The notes under the pieces were generated by a model, which worked only from the letters and a program-made list of their open reading frames with translations, was not told where the DNA came from and ran no database searches. Positions 35,452 through 46,119 of a stretch of 64,000 nucleotides of DNA are shown here, one piece after another. Origin of the DNA: Schistocephalus solidus (lineage: Eukaryota > Platyhelminthes > Cestoda > Diphyllobothriidea > Diphyllobothriidae); assembly GCA_017591395.1 (NCBI GenBank), contig WEDG01001390.1, forward strand, positions 62,001 through 126,000. The letters run 5' to 3'. Position numbers and translations under genes: made by a program. Each line of letters begins with the position of its first letter. Positions within the stretch are counted from its first letter, which is position 1.

Positions 35452-37656
35452 TTGCTTCCTTTGAAGAGACTTTTTATAAAAGACTCCAGTTTAGTTAATA
35501 TGAAGACGCCTTCGCGTAGCTCCCTGGATTCAATATCAATCCTTCCCTTACTCGGGGGAAAAATTCATGTCAAAGCCGATTTGTTTTTCTGCACGTTGTT
35601 GAGGCAAATGTACAGCATATTCGTCTGGGTTTTCACGCCTATATGCCTGGAAAGGATCAGCAAATATCATAATAAATGATTTACTGCCTTCTGCTATTCC
35701 AATTTATTAAGACTGGTCTTTTGATTATGCTAGTAAACCGCAGCTTCTGATGATCTGAAGTAGATAGGGTAACCGTTACGATGACCAGTGAATTGATCAT
35801 TGTAATTAAACCCATTAAGGGGCAGGTTCAATAGGGAACTTATGGTGCTTAGCGCATGCCTCACGAATCAACGAGGGACAGCATATTTTGAGGGAATTTC
35901 GCTTAAAACCTACGCAGGTACGCATCTTAGTTTTCGAACAAGTAAGTTACAGAGACAAGATCGCAATATGCAGTGCAAATTAGGGAACATAGGATACGTC
36001 AGCCAGTAATACGGGACCGGTGGTATTAGGGGTTTTTATAGGTGGGGCTAACTGAAAAAAAGGAGAGCACCAACCTAGTCCTAACTGTACTTATGGTTTA
36101 AGTTAGGGTGAGCATTGGTTCCCGGGTTGGCAGTGTTTCACGTTGGTTTGTTACCCCGACACGCGTAGCTTGCCAGATTCGGTGGCTTTACGTAACACCA
36201 CCCACTATGCGCGATGTCATTCCTAGTTGACCCGACCCACATTTTTACTGACGCTCGACGGGAGCAAGAATGAAGCCGGCTGTGCGCGATGCGTTTTGAA
36301 ACTAATTTTGCATCTTACTAGACGAAGGCTGGAAAGTTGTCATTTGACCAGATACTCCGGTCCTCCTACTGCCAACAAAATGTAGTATCTGACCCGGCAA
36401 CGAATGCTAACCTTAATGGGCAAAATGGATAGAGCAAGGCTTATCTTTGCATTTAATACGGTCGCGTATCACACGCTTACGTATCCGTTGTTCGCTGCGT
36501 TGGCTTGCATATTGCGATCTTGCCGTTACAGGCTCTTCAACTGAGTAATAACTCTTGCACCACCTCCCTGGCCTTCAAAATTGTTTTTCCTGTAATCCCC
36601 TGCGGACGGTAGGAAGTGGCACGCCAGTTTAGGTGCCACAGACAGCGTGTTCATCCATCAGTAAAGCCTTTCTTGCATAGGGTGACAGGGAACTCACCGG
36701 AGGACATCTAGCGACCGAAAGGCGGTCGACGTCAGCCACTAAAAGGAGCCCCCTCCCCCGTCTGAGGGGTAAATGATTACTTCGTGCATGGTTTGCGAAC
36801 GAGGCTGCGTTGAGTGAATCAGGAAAAACTTTCGGAGGTTAGTGCATAGGATTTATTCACACAGCAAATTCCTACTGGCTGTCTATTTGCCCTTCTATTC
36901 GCAGTCCGCTATTATAAGCTGCTCACTGCCAACCTTCCTGTTTCTTCACTCACCGTTAGCTTTCAGTCCTGTAATGCAAAACAAACTTCGGGTTTTCATA
37001 AAATGAATTGTATGTCAACCAAAGAGCGCTTTGAGAAAACAAAATTCATATTCGATCAAAAGTGGAACTGTCCTTCCTCTCTCGCTCCTTATCCGTTAGT
37101 ATAGTTTTAAAGAGAAAAATACAAGAGGTTGCAATATCTAGCAAGGTATCTTTATAATGTATTCCTATTAGAGTTAACCAGTGTTCATGAAAACAATTCA
37201 CAATGTCATGAACGAGTGAACCATTGATGCCGTTAGCAATCTCTTGACGGAGACACCTGTGCAGCGCCTTGAGGATCTCGTGACCCTTCTTGCTGGCACT
37301 GTTTTGGCGGCAGGTGGTTTTGACTTAACATTAAGTTTACATCTCAGAGCTAATTATCGACCTGTAAACAATGATTTCGTACTCCGGTTGCCTCCACGCT
37401 ATGCTCGTTAGCGCGGGCAGATCTTCGAAGTCCATATTCAACCGCCAGAACATGCTCTACACCGGCTAAGTAATAGTTTATTAACAAATCATTTCTTTTT
37501 CGGACCTCATCAGCGCTCTATGCTCAGATCAGCTCTAAATACTCGTCAGGTAACATAATTGGAAAGTAATCCGTGCGTGTGTGTGTGTTGATCCAGTACA
37601 CAGTTAACACCCGCTGAATTATACTAAAATTATTTCATCTTTTTTGTATTTTTCAG

Positions 37657-37716
37657 CGGTGAAACGCCATGCATCCTACTTCAGGACTTGCGACCGGCAG
37701 TTCGCTATTTTATTAA
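37657..37716 (+). CDS. FNDC3: FNDC3-like gene, exon 3 (60-nt exon of FN3 domain 1)
   Basis: Seen: a textbook acceptor (long T-rich tract ending TTTTTCAG at 37656) and donor GTGAGT at 37717 enclose exactly 60 nt. Taking the two bases left from exon 2, it reads L-GETPCILLQDLRPAVRYFI and leaves two bases (AA) for the next exon. This is the part of FN3 domain 1 that is missing between exons 2 and 4: vertebrate FNDC3 has a G-E-E ... DLRPATDY segment here. It is too short to stand out as an open frame, and was found by looking for the missing segment with the required phase. Phase, length, splice sites and homology agree, so confidence is high. Confidence 0.88.
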
Positions 37717-39479
37717 GTGAGTCTGTGTTATGCTCTAACTGTTGGGGACCGCTTAGCGGTGATATTTATCGGTGCAGTATCGAATCTAAAACTGAGGCTG
37801 GCGTATAGAAACAAAGCACTGCGGAATCTCAGTCCAACGGCTTGAGGTCCAAGCTGCCTATTCAAACGACCGGTGCCTTTATTCAGAATTAAAGTACTAA
37901 TTTAGCATGCACATCTCCGCAATGGAGCATCGGTGTGTCTCAAGTCAAGTCAATATACAGGAACCATTTGACCTGCGTATTTTCTCCGTTTCCTGAGGAC
38001 TTCGAATGACTATTTTTTGCGAAAATTCAATGCATTTATTCTCCCCGATTTCTGTTATAATGTCTGTCCAGCGGAATTAAGCTATTGAATGCAAGCTATT
38101 CTCGGAAAATTTGGTTTGCGATTCGCCAACAACTTAAATTGGGTGGAGAAGTCTTTGTTTTTTTAGTCTATAAAGACTATAACCTGTGTCTTCTGAAACG
38201 AAATTCACGAAAATAGTGCTTTGGGAATGGAGACCGGATATCGGGGTGTATTAAATTAACTGCTGTTATTATATTCCACTCCGCCCATGAGTAATGCGAA
38301 AGGCATTGAACATAATTTATTAGTAATTGTCGATTTCGGGTTCGCTCCTAATCCGATAAGCCAGCCAATCCTGTCAAAGGGTTTAAAATCAGGAATCTAA
38401 CACAGCCAGTCGCAGGATGCTACCTTGAAGTCGCCCATCAGAAGGTCACTACTACGTTGGCTCTCTGCGCAAAGCGTGTATGTCAATTGCTAGCCTTGGC
38501 ACGCGATCCAACCATTCGATGGTGCTGGGTATCGTTGACGTGCACGATGAAATTTATACGCTCCTTGTGTACTAATTTCTTGTCTGTTTGACAAAGGCTG
38601 CCTAGAACACTTATATTGTTGACCAATACTGCTCTCATACCGGCGCCAATGAGGAGTCACTGGGGTTAAATGAACTCTCAATCGAAACGTTTGGGGAATT
38701 TGAAACCCAAGCAATCTGTTGGCAAGCCCTTGCACTTGGAACCCTGATGCACCTGTTTGGACCACGTGGTCCTATTGTTGACTTGACCGGAAGTCAGCTA
38801 TTATGTTCACGTAATTGGAATAATCAAACGGCATCTTTTTGTAGCCTCAGTTGTTTGATCTTGTACCGGCCGGCATGCCTACCATAGAATATCGGTGTCT
38901 GATCGTAAATGGTCTTTCCGGATTCATTTATGTGCTATTATGCGCGTGCTACCAACAGACACTGGGTCGAAAGCACGAACTGTCTGTAAATTCCGACCAG
39001 TAGTCAGTGCTTTTTATTTTGTCGGGTAATTTTTTCGACGAGATTGTCCTCCGTCATCACCGAAATGTGCACTCTCTAGCTTATCTAAGACGTGGACGGA
39101 CTCTCAGCGGTAGATCACGCAGAGGAACCTACACAGTAGAAGTATGCTGCTCTTGCAAAGTGCTTAAAGGCTGAGTCTTTGCAGGAATTCCTTACTGTTG
39201 CCAGAAGTATTGTTGGATACTGTTCATCCCAAACGGCATACGTGCGGAGGCGTTCTATAACATAGCAAATTACACCTAGAAAACTTTTATTGATGGAACC
39301 AATAATTCCTCAAAGATATCAACGCAACGATGGGAGGCTTGCTACAATCCATGAAAGATAAGAGAATATAAAGACAATTTTTGTCCCCTGAACGAAATAA
39401 AATACGCCCTCTGAAATATGTAGCACACGAGACTTTGAACCGCCTCCCCTCTCCCTCGTAATACAGGTGGTCTCGCTCT

Positions 39480-39600
39480 AACCTCCAGGCAGATTTAACG
39501 CTAAGGTTATGGCTATGCCTTGTGTTCCAGTTTGTGTTATGATTAGGGTTCACCGAGGGGACTAGGCATGCTTTCTCGAATCCTATTCCCATGTCTGTCT
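39480..39600. mobile_element. Possible half TIR element
   Basis: CGCTAAGGTTATGGC, GATTAGGGTTCACCG and CGAATCCTATTCCCATGTCTG resemble core and outer arm of the family in one orientation. Weak. Confidence 0.25.
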
Positions 39601-39796
39601 ACCAGATTTTCCAAGGGAGATCCAAAAAAGTGACGCGAATTTAGTTGTTGCCGCGAAAGTCACACGTATTGAGTCAAATGAGGGACTCTGGTGTTCAAGT
39701 GTTATGGTCTTTTCTTGCGTAAGGTATCTTAATCCTTTTTACCGCCAAAGACTGTTGGCCTAAAATGTCTGGAAAGTGCGTTTGTGTGTGTTGGGA

Positions 39797-39809
39797 GCGA
39801 GAGAGAGAG

Positions 39810-39841
<32 letters not shown>
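39797..39841 (+). repeat. (GA)n microsatellite
   Basis: About 22 GA units with one GAGC break, in an FNDC3 intron. Confidence 0.9.
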
Positions 39842-39845
<4 letters not shown>

Positions 39846-40214
39846 TAAAGATGAAGCAAAGTACCTTTGCATTTTTTAGTCACCACCGCAGGTATAGCGT
39901 GTTCAGTTGCAATTGTTTCACGCGCGGTTCTACCGTCCCCTTTGCAACGTTTTTCTTAGACTTTTCGCGTCACCCCCATTTCCCCAGGATGTCCCTCTAG
40001 GCAGCCAGGAAGCTATACAGGTGGTCAGCGAGTGAGGCCTAAGTTGTCGCTAGTTGCGCCGTAGGCGAATTGTATGAAGACAGAAGAGGAGAGCCAATAA
40101 ACAATGGTCATTAGTGCATCTAATTACGGCACGCAGACCGTGTTTCACGTCTCTGTCCGCCATGAAACGGAGAGGTTGGGGGCAAAACTAGGGCGAGGAA
40201 AGGGGCAAGGGGAA

Positions 40215-40499
40215 GGAGAAGAAGAAGAAGAGAATGAAGCGAAATAATAATAATAAGAAGAAGAGCAAGAAGAAGAAGAAGAAGAAGAAGAAGAAGAAGA
40301 AGAAGAAGAAGAAGAAGAAGAAGAAGAAGAAGAAGAAGAAGAGAAGAAGAAGAAGAAGAAGAAGAAGAAGAAGAAGAAGAAGAGAAGAAGAAGAAGAAGA
40401 AGAAGAAGAAGAAGAAGAAGAAGAGAAGAAGAAGAAGAAGAAGAAGAAGAAGAAGAAGAGAAGAAGAAGAAGAAGAAGAAGAAGAAGAAGAAGAAGAAG

Positions 40500-40529
<30 letters not shown>
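40215..40529 (+). repeat. GAA trinucleotide tract, about 0.3 kb
   Basis: GAA on the + (sense) strand of the FNDC3 intron, with AGAGAAG interruptions at about 40341, 40382, 40424 and 40459, spaced about 35-42 bp. Long homopolymeric frames (Lys, Arg, Glu, Phe, Ser, Leu) across it are artefacts. Confidence 0.95.
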
Positions 40530-40531
<2 letters not shown>

Positions 40532-40906
40532 CACCGAAGAGGAAGGGCAGGACCGAGTGTGGTGACAGAAAAGCAAATCTGTTCCTGCACTCTGAGTCAC
40601 ATAAAATGGCATAGCGTTTGTCCCAGATGTTTACATGTGGGCCTAGTTTCCATCAGTTATCGTGCTCCCATTCCATTCGCCCACTCCACAAGCTCCTATT
40701 ACGCGTGCGTGCCTGCGGCAGTAGCGTTCTGCGCCATCTGTTAGGCCTCTGCTTGGCCATGGATGTTGCTAATGCGCGGGAATGTGCTGCAGAAAATGAA
40801 GTCTACACACAGTTGTAGCTTTACGGGGACAATTTCGTGTCTACCTAAAAGCGCATTTGTTGTGTGGACGGGGGATTTGCTATTAAGGAGAAGTTCCCGG
40901 GAGGAG

Positions 40907-41182
40907 AGTACTTATATCGCCCCACAGCAGGTCATGAGAACAGAAACCGCCGGGAATACAGGGTGTTTTGGGGCAAATTCCTGGGAAATTAGGGTACAGG
41001 CTAGGGTCACGATTAGGATTCGAGTTGGGGGTTTAAGGTAAGGGTACAGTTAGCTTTAGGGTTATGGTTAGGTTTAGGACGCGTGAATGTTTTCCCTTTC
41101 GGCAATTTAGCGTAGGGTAACCTCTGTTGTGGCGGGGCATTTCTCAACCAGTGTCCTCTCGGTGACGGCATTTAAGTAATTT
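40907..41182. mobile_element. TIR element with telomere-like core
   Basis: Left end AGAGTACTTATATCGCCCC ... GTCATGAGAACAG; right end rc AAATTACTTAAATGCCGTC. The core reads in the TTAGGG direction (GGGTTATGGTTAGG near 41059). Confidence 0.6.
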
Positions 41183-42461
41183 CAACTGAATTCCCTACTG
41201 TCTTCATGCTATGCGAATAGTGAGAATTCTGTTTAGTGTCATGTAAAGTAATTAGTAAACAAAAACGGAGATTTATTGATTGAAATTACACATACAAGCT
41301 TCTGGATACGTTCTCTATATCTGCAGTCGGGCTTGTTTTTATCTTGTTTATTTCCACTCAAAAAGGTTGCAAACATAAAGTAGATAAGACACTCCAACCT
41401 GGTTTTGCCGAAATTCAAGACTTACACAAAAATTCCTATAATTAAAGGCTAACCAAAGTTTCTCTTCTCGCCTAATAAATCTGCCAGGCGCAAACGCCTC
41501 GAGTATTTGTTTCTAAACTGCGATGTCAGGTCAGTTATTGCATTCAATTGACATTGCGCAGGCAAGCCTCTGGTGTAGGACTAAAAGAATAACATGCGAG
41601 TTTGGTTCATGTTGGACCCGTAGCGTGATTTTTCCTTTAAAATGCAACTGAATATTCGCTGCACTTGTCACAGCATGTTAGCATACATGGCTTGGAAGTT
41701 TTCATCTCACGGGCTGAGGGTCAGACTGCAGTTGCTCCTTGTCACTGTCACCGTTACGTAATCCTCACCTATGGGAACTCTAAGAGCCTTCCCGAATGAA
41801 TTTGGGTCCGCATGGAGTTGAGTGCCAGGTTGTGCGTAGCACGCGCACATGGAATGTTCTGTTTCACCGGCTACCACGGGCACGTCTATCCTCAGTCGTA
41901 TCGTCGTTGTTTTTTCATCGGAAGGCGTTGGGCGTGCGCTGAGGGACTGGAGCAGATACTACAAGTAGCTGCTTCAGTGTAACCATATTCCCGGCAGGTC
42001 ACGTCTAGGCCCACGTTCTGGGGCACTAGTAGAGATTGCCCCTCGTGACCCTTGAAGAATCCGCATCTGAAGGCATGACTCTTCATTTTAACCAGGCCCA
42101 CGTTGTTTGCCATGTTCTAGATGTTCCATACTGTTGTCACTGCCCTAGAAATGCATTTGTAATGCGCACCCACTGAGTGATTTCTAACCTTTAGGCGCTT
42201 TTGAACGCTTTTAGACAAATCGACTGTCTACCACTTCGTCGATTAGTGCTATTTCCTTCAAAAAGCTGCATTTAAAGAGTTTCAAACGCAAAAATTATTT
42301 GACTTCCGCTTTTATGTAACAGAACGATATAATGGACTTGATCCGAAATCCCACGCTCGCTTCACCTGCTTTATTTAACCTCGCCTTCCATGCAGGCCCC
42401 TTCATCTTCCCTCCTCCCCCTGAAAAACCTGTTCTGTTCATTCCCCTTTACGTTTCCTCAG

Positions 42462-42669
42462 AGCTTGCTGCATTTACGAGGGACTGATGGGCTCGTTCTC
42501 CGAGACAGCCGATTTCGTCACGCTGTCAACAAAACCATCTGTCCTTCGACCGCCCGTCGTCATGTCCAAAACCAAAAATTCCCTTAGCATTCGCTGGACC
42601 TCGTCAGCGGACAATGGCAGCCGCATCACAGAGTACTGTCTCCAATTTGCGACTCTCCCGAAAGCTGGC
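42462..42669 (+). CDS. FNDC3: FNDC3-like gene, exon 4 (end of FN3-1, start of FN3-2)
   Basis: Seen: acceptor TTTCCTCAG (42461), donor GTAAGT at 42670; the first base completes a Lys codon begun in exon 3, and the exon ends in phase 0. It encodes 69 residues. ACCIYEGLMGSFSETADFVTL is the last strand of FN3 domain 1. SKTKNSLSIRWTSSADNGSRITEYCL is the start of FN3 domain 2, with the core Trp and the D-N-G-S turn typical of FNDC3 (vertebrate RTKNSLTLQW...DNGS). The best single exon for family assignment. The intron after it (42670-49504) contains an antisense LINE. Confidence 0.92.
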
Positions 42670-43149
42670 GTAAGTTGGATCTCAGCTGTGTCTGTCTTTT
42701 ATTCGGATGCAGGAACCGTAACTATATGGCGCGCGAACGCTAATCAGTCCCAGCAAGACTGGTTGATTAGATACGGATTTCCTAGACGGCTCTCCCGTAG
42801 AACCTCTAGACCTTTGTCCGAAAGCGTTTCCCTGATGCATAATTGTCCTATAGTTCAGGCACGCTAATTAGTGCACTGTTGGTTGTGACATTTTGCACTA
42901 ACGCACCTGTGTGGAGTCCATATGAGAATTGCGTATTGAAGAGAAACACCCAGTTGTGTCCTCTACGTAGTGGGGGAAGACCGTTTTAAAAAATGTACTA
43001 TTGACACTTGAGTTGAAGGCCGTTTCGGGAGAACTTGATGGAAAGCGAGGTCGTAGGCAGACTAACCTAAGCTCTGGTTGTCATCAATGCCCACCAATAT
43101 TGCTGTGGCCATTTTCATGAGCTTGGATATAAAGGTGTTTTAGGAAAAA

Positions 43150-43330
43150 TAGCATTATCGATGAAGGCAAGAGAGGCTGTAATAGCCATTGCTGGATTTC
43201 AAGCCGTCATCGACTAGTCATATCAAAGCCCAGCTTATGCAACTCCCGAGACTCGAACTCACGACTTATTGGTGTGAAGTCCAACGCCCTAAGCACATAT
43301 TCACGAGAGTGAGCCCAAGATACAACGAAT
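43150..43330 (-). mobile_element. SINE copy, hammerhead decayed
   Basis: Minus strand: box B-like GAGTTCGAGTCTCGG (about 43247-43261), then a tail with TCGATGA where CTGATGA is expected and a broken GAAA box. It lies antisense in the intron after exon 4. Confidence 0.55.
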
Positions 43331-44389
43331 CCTCCACTCCCCGTTCCACAACACGCCCAGGTAGCTGCATCCGTTACATCGTCTCGATCGGTCAGAGACA
43401 CACTAACCCTGAGGACTCTTCGGGGAGCGTGTTCACTCATTTTCATCCGGCTTACGTAAATATTTGGAATATATCGCCACCTCTCGCCTGCTCATATGTA
43501 TCACAAAGTCGCCGCGTGGCCATATTCTCGCACGTAAAACAAACACAAACCTACGCCAGTGTGCGTCCGGAATGGCCGGTTTTCGCTTGTCCCCGCGTAG
43601 CTTTTTTCGCAGCGCCTGCTGTCAATTATACCCGGACAGGCGTTGGCTGTTTCGTTCCGGTTATCAGGGCACATCCACACCATGTTTTTCTCAGCAGCGA
43701 GAGGTAGTGCTGCAAGCTATTATAGAAGCGAGCGATTGTCCATCGGGGTGGACTGCACATCGCTACTGTTCTGGCAGTGCGTTTGGTTAGCATTTACCCA
43801 GTGTCCCTGTATGAAAGGCAAATTTATTGGCACAAATACTCTTTACCCGTGTGTCATTTTACCGAAACAGGGGTTGTTCAGATAATTATGATGGCCTTTC
43901 AACAAATCGTCCGTAAGAAAGGACTAAAAGCGGAAGTGATAGGCTGAACACCGGGTCGGAAGTCTTCACTGTTAAGATTACTACGGATTGGGGACAAGAC
44001 ACATTGCCGAGTCCTTAGTCTGCCTTCCTTCGGAAAGTTTTAATTTGAAGAGTGAACCATATGGGGCTACCAAATGTGAGTCTACGCAGCGCAACACACT
44101 GCCTATAGATAAAGCATCCTTCTGACTGCCAATGCAAACCACACTTTAAGGAAGTCTCCGCCTCAGTATCGCATAACTTTCGCTTCCTTTTAGTGCATCC
44201 ATACATGCAATCATTCACACTAACAAGTATTTCAAATATATTTGCTACACTATTTTATATAAATTTACACCTGGATTACATTGCTCGAATAAAAAGAGCT
44301 TTTTGACCTATTTTAAAAATTTTGTGAGATTACGAATGATAACTTAAAATTATATAGAGTAGTTCCGATACGACAGTTCAACCGTCGAT

Positions 44390-45130
44390 TACGATGAGGT
44401 CCGCCGTATGCTCCACGGAAGGATGGTGCAGGGACGGTGACTTGCGCGTGATTTAGTTTAAAGGGATAGAAGACTTGCAGTGCATCTACCGCACTCTCTC
44501 CTCCTCCCCGACCTGAGCCCGGTATCATGCCAGACTCAAGATGACCGGAGATGGGAGAGGGCGCAGGTGGCTAGCGCGGCCTAAGCTGCCCCTGGGCGTA
44601 ACACCACACCTGGCTCGGATCCCACGGAGTGGGAGTGCCATAAAGGCCACATTATGAAGGAGCTATTGCAGCCTGACTCTCAGTCCGCCAGTCAGCCACT
44701 CCACACAAAACACACATTGGGCTGACCACGCGGTCCAAGTGTTCCCGTCAGTTGGCAACTTTCTAAGCCACGGCTTTTAAGCGCACCAAGATATTTTCAA
44801 GCTCATCAGATTGTTTATAGTGAGGAAAATGCGCAGAGCTGTCGACATCACTCTCTCCCCCATTCCCACAATCAGACCACGGTCCGAGCCAGTGAGTTGT
44901 CTGATGTGGGAGTGGGCGCATTGGCTGACGGGTCGGTGTACCCGTCTTCGCGCGCCACAGCATGACCTGGCCCCATAACGCACACACCAGGATTCCTTTA
45001 CTCAGGGGATATGGAAGAGCAATCGCCGTCTGACTCCCAGTCCACTGGTCAGCCACTCGACACACACAGCACATACACCGGGCCGATGGCGTGGTTTGTT
45101 GTAAGCGTTAGATTGACAGCCTTCCAAGCC
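44390..45130 (+). repeat. 345-bp repeat, two tandem units
   Basis: CTGACTCTCAGTCCGCCAGTC at 44681 returns as CTGACTCCCAGTCCACTGGTC at about 45029, and the blocks around it (ACTCTCTCC..., AAGCCA[CT]GG) recur in the same order. Related single copies lie at 2380-2720 and 24270-24430. The array abuts the 3' side of the LINE. Confidence 0.65.
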
Positions 45131-45237
45131 ATGGTTTATAGGAAACCGTGATATTCTCAGGTACGTGATGCTGGTGAGGGTGTTGTCTATGTATTGGTGT
45201 AGGTAGTGTGCACTGATGTGGCTTAGCCTCTGGTGGT

Positions 45238-46119
45238 TTACCGCAGGTTGTCGTGGAGGTGCATGTGTCCTAATAGGCCCATGTGGTGTGTAAATCTGCA
45301 GGAGCCGTGAGGGCAGTGGAAGCGGACGTGGCGACTGTATGTTGGATCCCCAGGCACAGGTTCAACAGCCTCCGTGCGATGGATTCGCAGGTGACCGAGC
45401 AGGCCGATGCGTGATCTGATGATTCGGGCGCAGTGTGGGCAGGAGGTATCGGGGGATGCTGGGGGTAGGTCATTCATGGTATTGGTGGTGGCAGTGGTGG
45501 TAAGAATGGCAAGAGCGTAGGGTGTGCATGGGGTATCGGTGTTATCAGCATTGTGGTGAATTCCACTGTCATGGAGGCGCATGTGAGCGCATAGGCCCAT
45601 GCGATTAGTGAATGCACGAGGAAAGTGAGGGCCGTGGAGGCGTAGATCTCTGTTGTGTGTTGGTATTCCAGGCACTGGTTCACCAGTCTCTCTACGATGG
45701 ATTCGCAAGGGACCGATGACACCGATGCGTGAGGTGAATTTGCGGTCGCATTGAGGACAGTTTAGGAGAGAGTCTACATCGCTGATGGTGGTGTTGGTGG
45801 TGACGGCGGGGGCGGTGGTGGTTGCGGTGGTGGGGGGACCAGGTGATGAGTATTGGGATGTGGTCTCTATGATGGTGGGAGTAATGGAATTGATGCCAGT
45901 CTTAACGGATCTTCTCCATGCCGGTCTATCCTGGGTGAAATCCTCCCAGGTCGCCGGGTTGTTTTGCGATTGCTTCAGCGATTTCTTCAAAGTTTTCTTG
46001 TAGCGTCGTTTTTGACCTCCCTGTCGGCGAGAACCCGTAGCGACATCTCCGTAGAAAAGTTGTTTGGGTAGTCTTTCGTCGTCGATTCGTACCAGGGGGC
46101 CGCTCCATCGCAGTTGCAC
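45238..46119 (-). CDS. LINE C-terminal part with zinc-finger tail (still open, 293 codons)
   Basis: Open frame forming the last part of the LINE protein. It begins MQLRWSGPLVRIDDERLPKQ, a conserved motif of this LINE type, so it is not a separate gene. It continues through a basic region and a Thr/Ala-rich linker, and ends in four finger-like units. One is a complete C2H2 finger (C-x2-C-x12-H-x3-H, around 45380-45440); the others have lost one or two ligands (for example GPLRIH instead of GHLRIH). The tail may bind nucleic acid (inference). The frame has stayed open while the upstream RT part is broken. Confidence 0.7.
   Translation of the reverse strand: MQLRWSGPLVRIDDERLPKQLFYGDVATGSRRQGGQKRRYKKTLKKSLKQSQNNPATWEDFTQDRPAWRRSVKTGINSITPTIIETTSQYSSPGPPTTATTTAPAVTTNTTISDVDSLLNCPQCDRKFTSRIGVIGPLRIHRRETGEPVPGIPTHNRDLRLHGPHFPRAFTNRMGLCAHMRLHDSGIHHNADNTDTPCTPYALAILTTTATTNTMNDLPPASPDTSCPHCARIIRSRIGLLGHLRIHRTEAVEPVPGDPTYSRHVRFHCPHGSCRFTHHMGLLGHMHLHDNLR

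Larger units (their letters stand above)
32427..37656 (+). other. FNDC3 intron (5.2 kb)
   Basis: Phase 2 intron inside FN3-1. It contains two TIR-element copies (33515-33735 and 34605-34785) and an unidentified minus-strand coding-like block (34809-35451). Nothing else was recognised. Confidence 0.75.
37717..42461 (+). other. FNDC3 intron (4.7 kb)
   Basis: Phase 2 intron. It holds a GA run (39797-39841), a 0.33 kb GAA tract (40215-40529), a TIR element (40907-41182) and a possible half element (39480-39600). The remainder (37717-39480, 41190-42460) shows nothing I can name. Confidence 0.75.

Noticed and set aside
35129..35464. Plus-strand frame resembling an FN3 segment (FRIGDL...SFELICSNE)
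   Set aside because: No FN3 part is missing at this point in the gene, and the minus strand has a longer series of open stretches.
36040..36125. Another telomere-core element
   Set aside because: There is ACCAACCTAGTCCTAACTG and TTAGGGTGAGC, but no arms or inner boxes could be placed.
37497..37525. Minus-strand CTGATGAGGTCCGAAA as a hammerhead
   Set aside because: Stem II would need a one-base loop, and no stem I was found.
40120..40614. Open frames on both strands rich in Lys/Glu/Arg or Ser/Phe/Leu
   Set aside because: All are readings of the GAA tract.
43600..43710. Possible exon with VSFRLSG after a good acceptor at 43613
   Set aside because: Resembles an FN3 strand only over a few residues, and exon 5 supplies that part of the domain.
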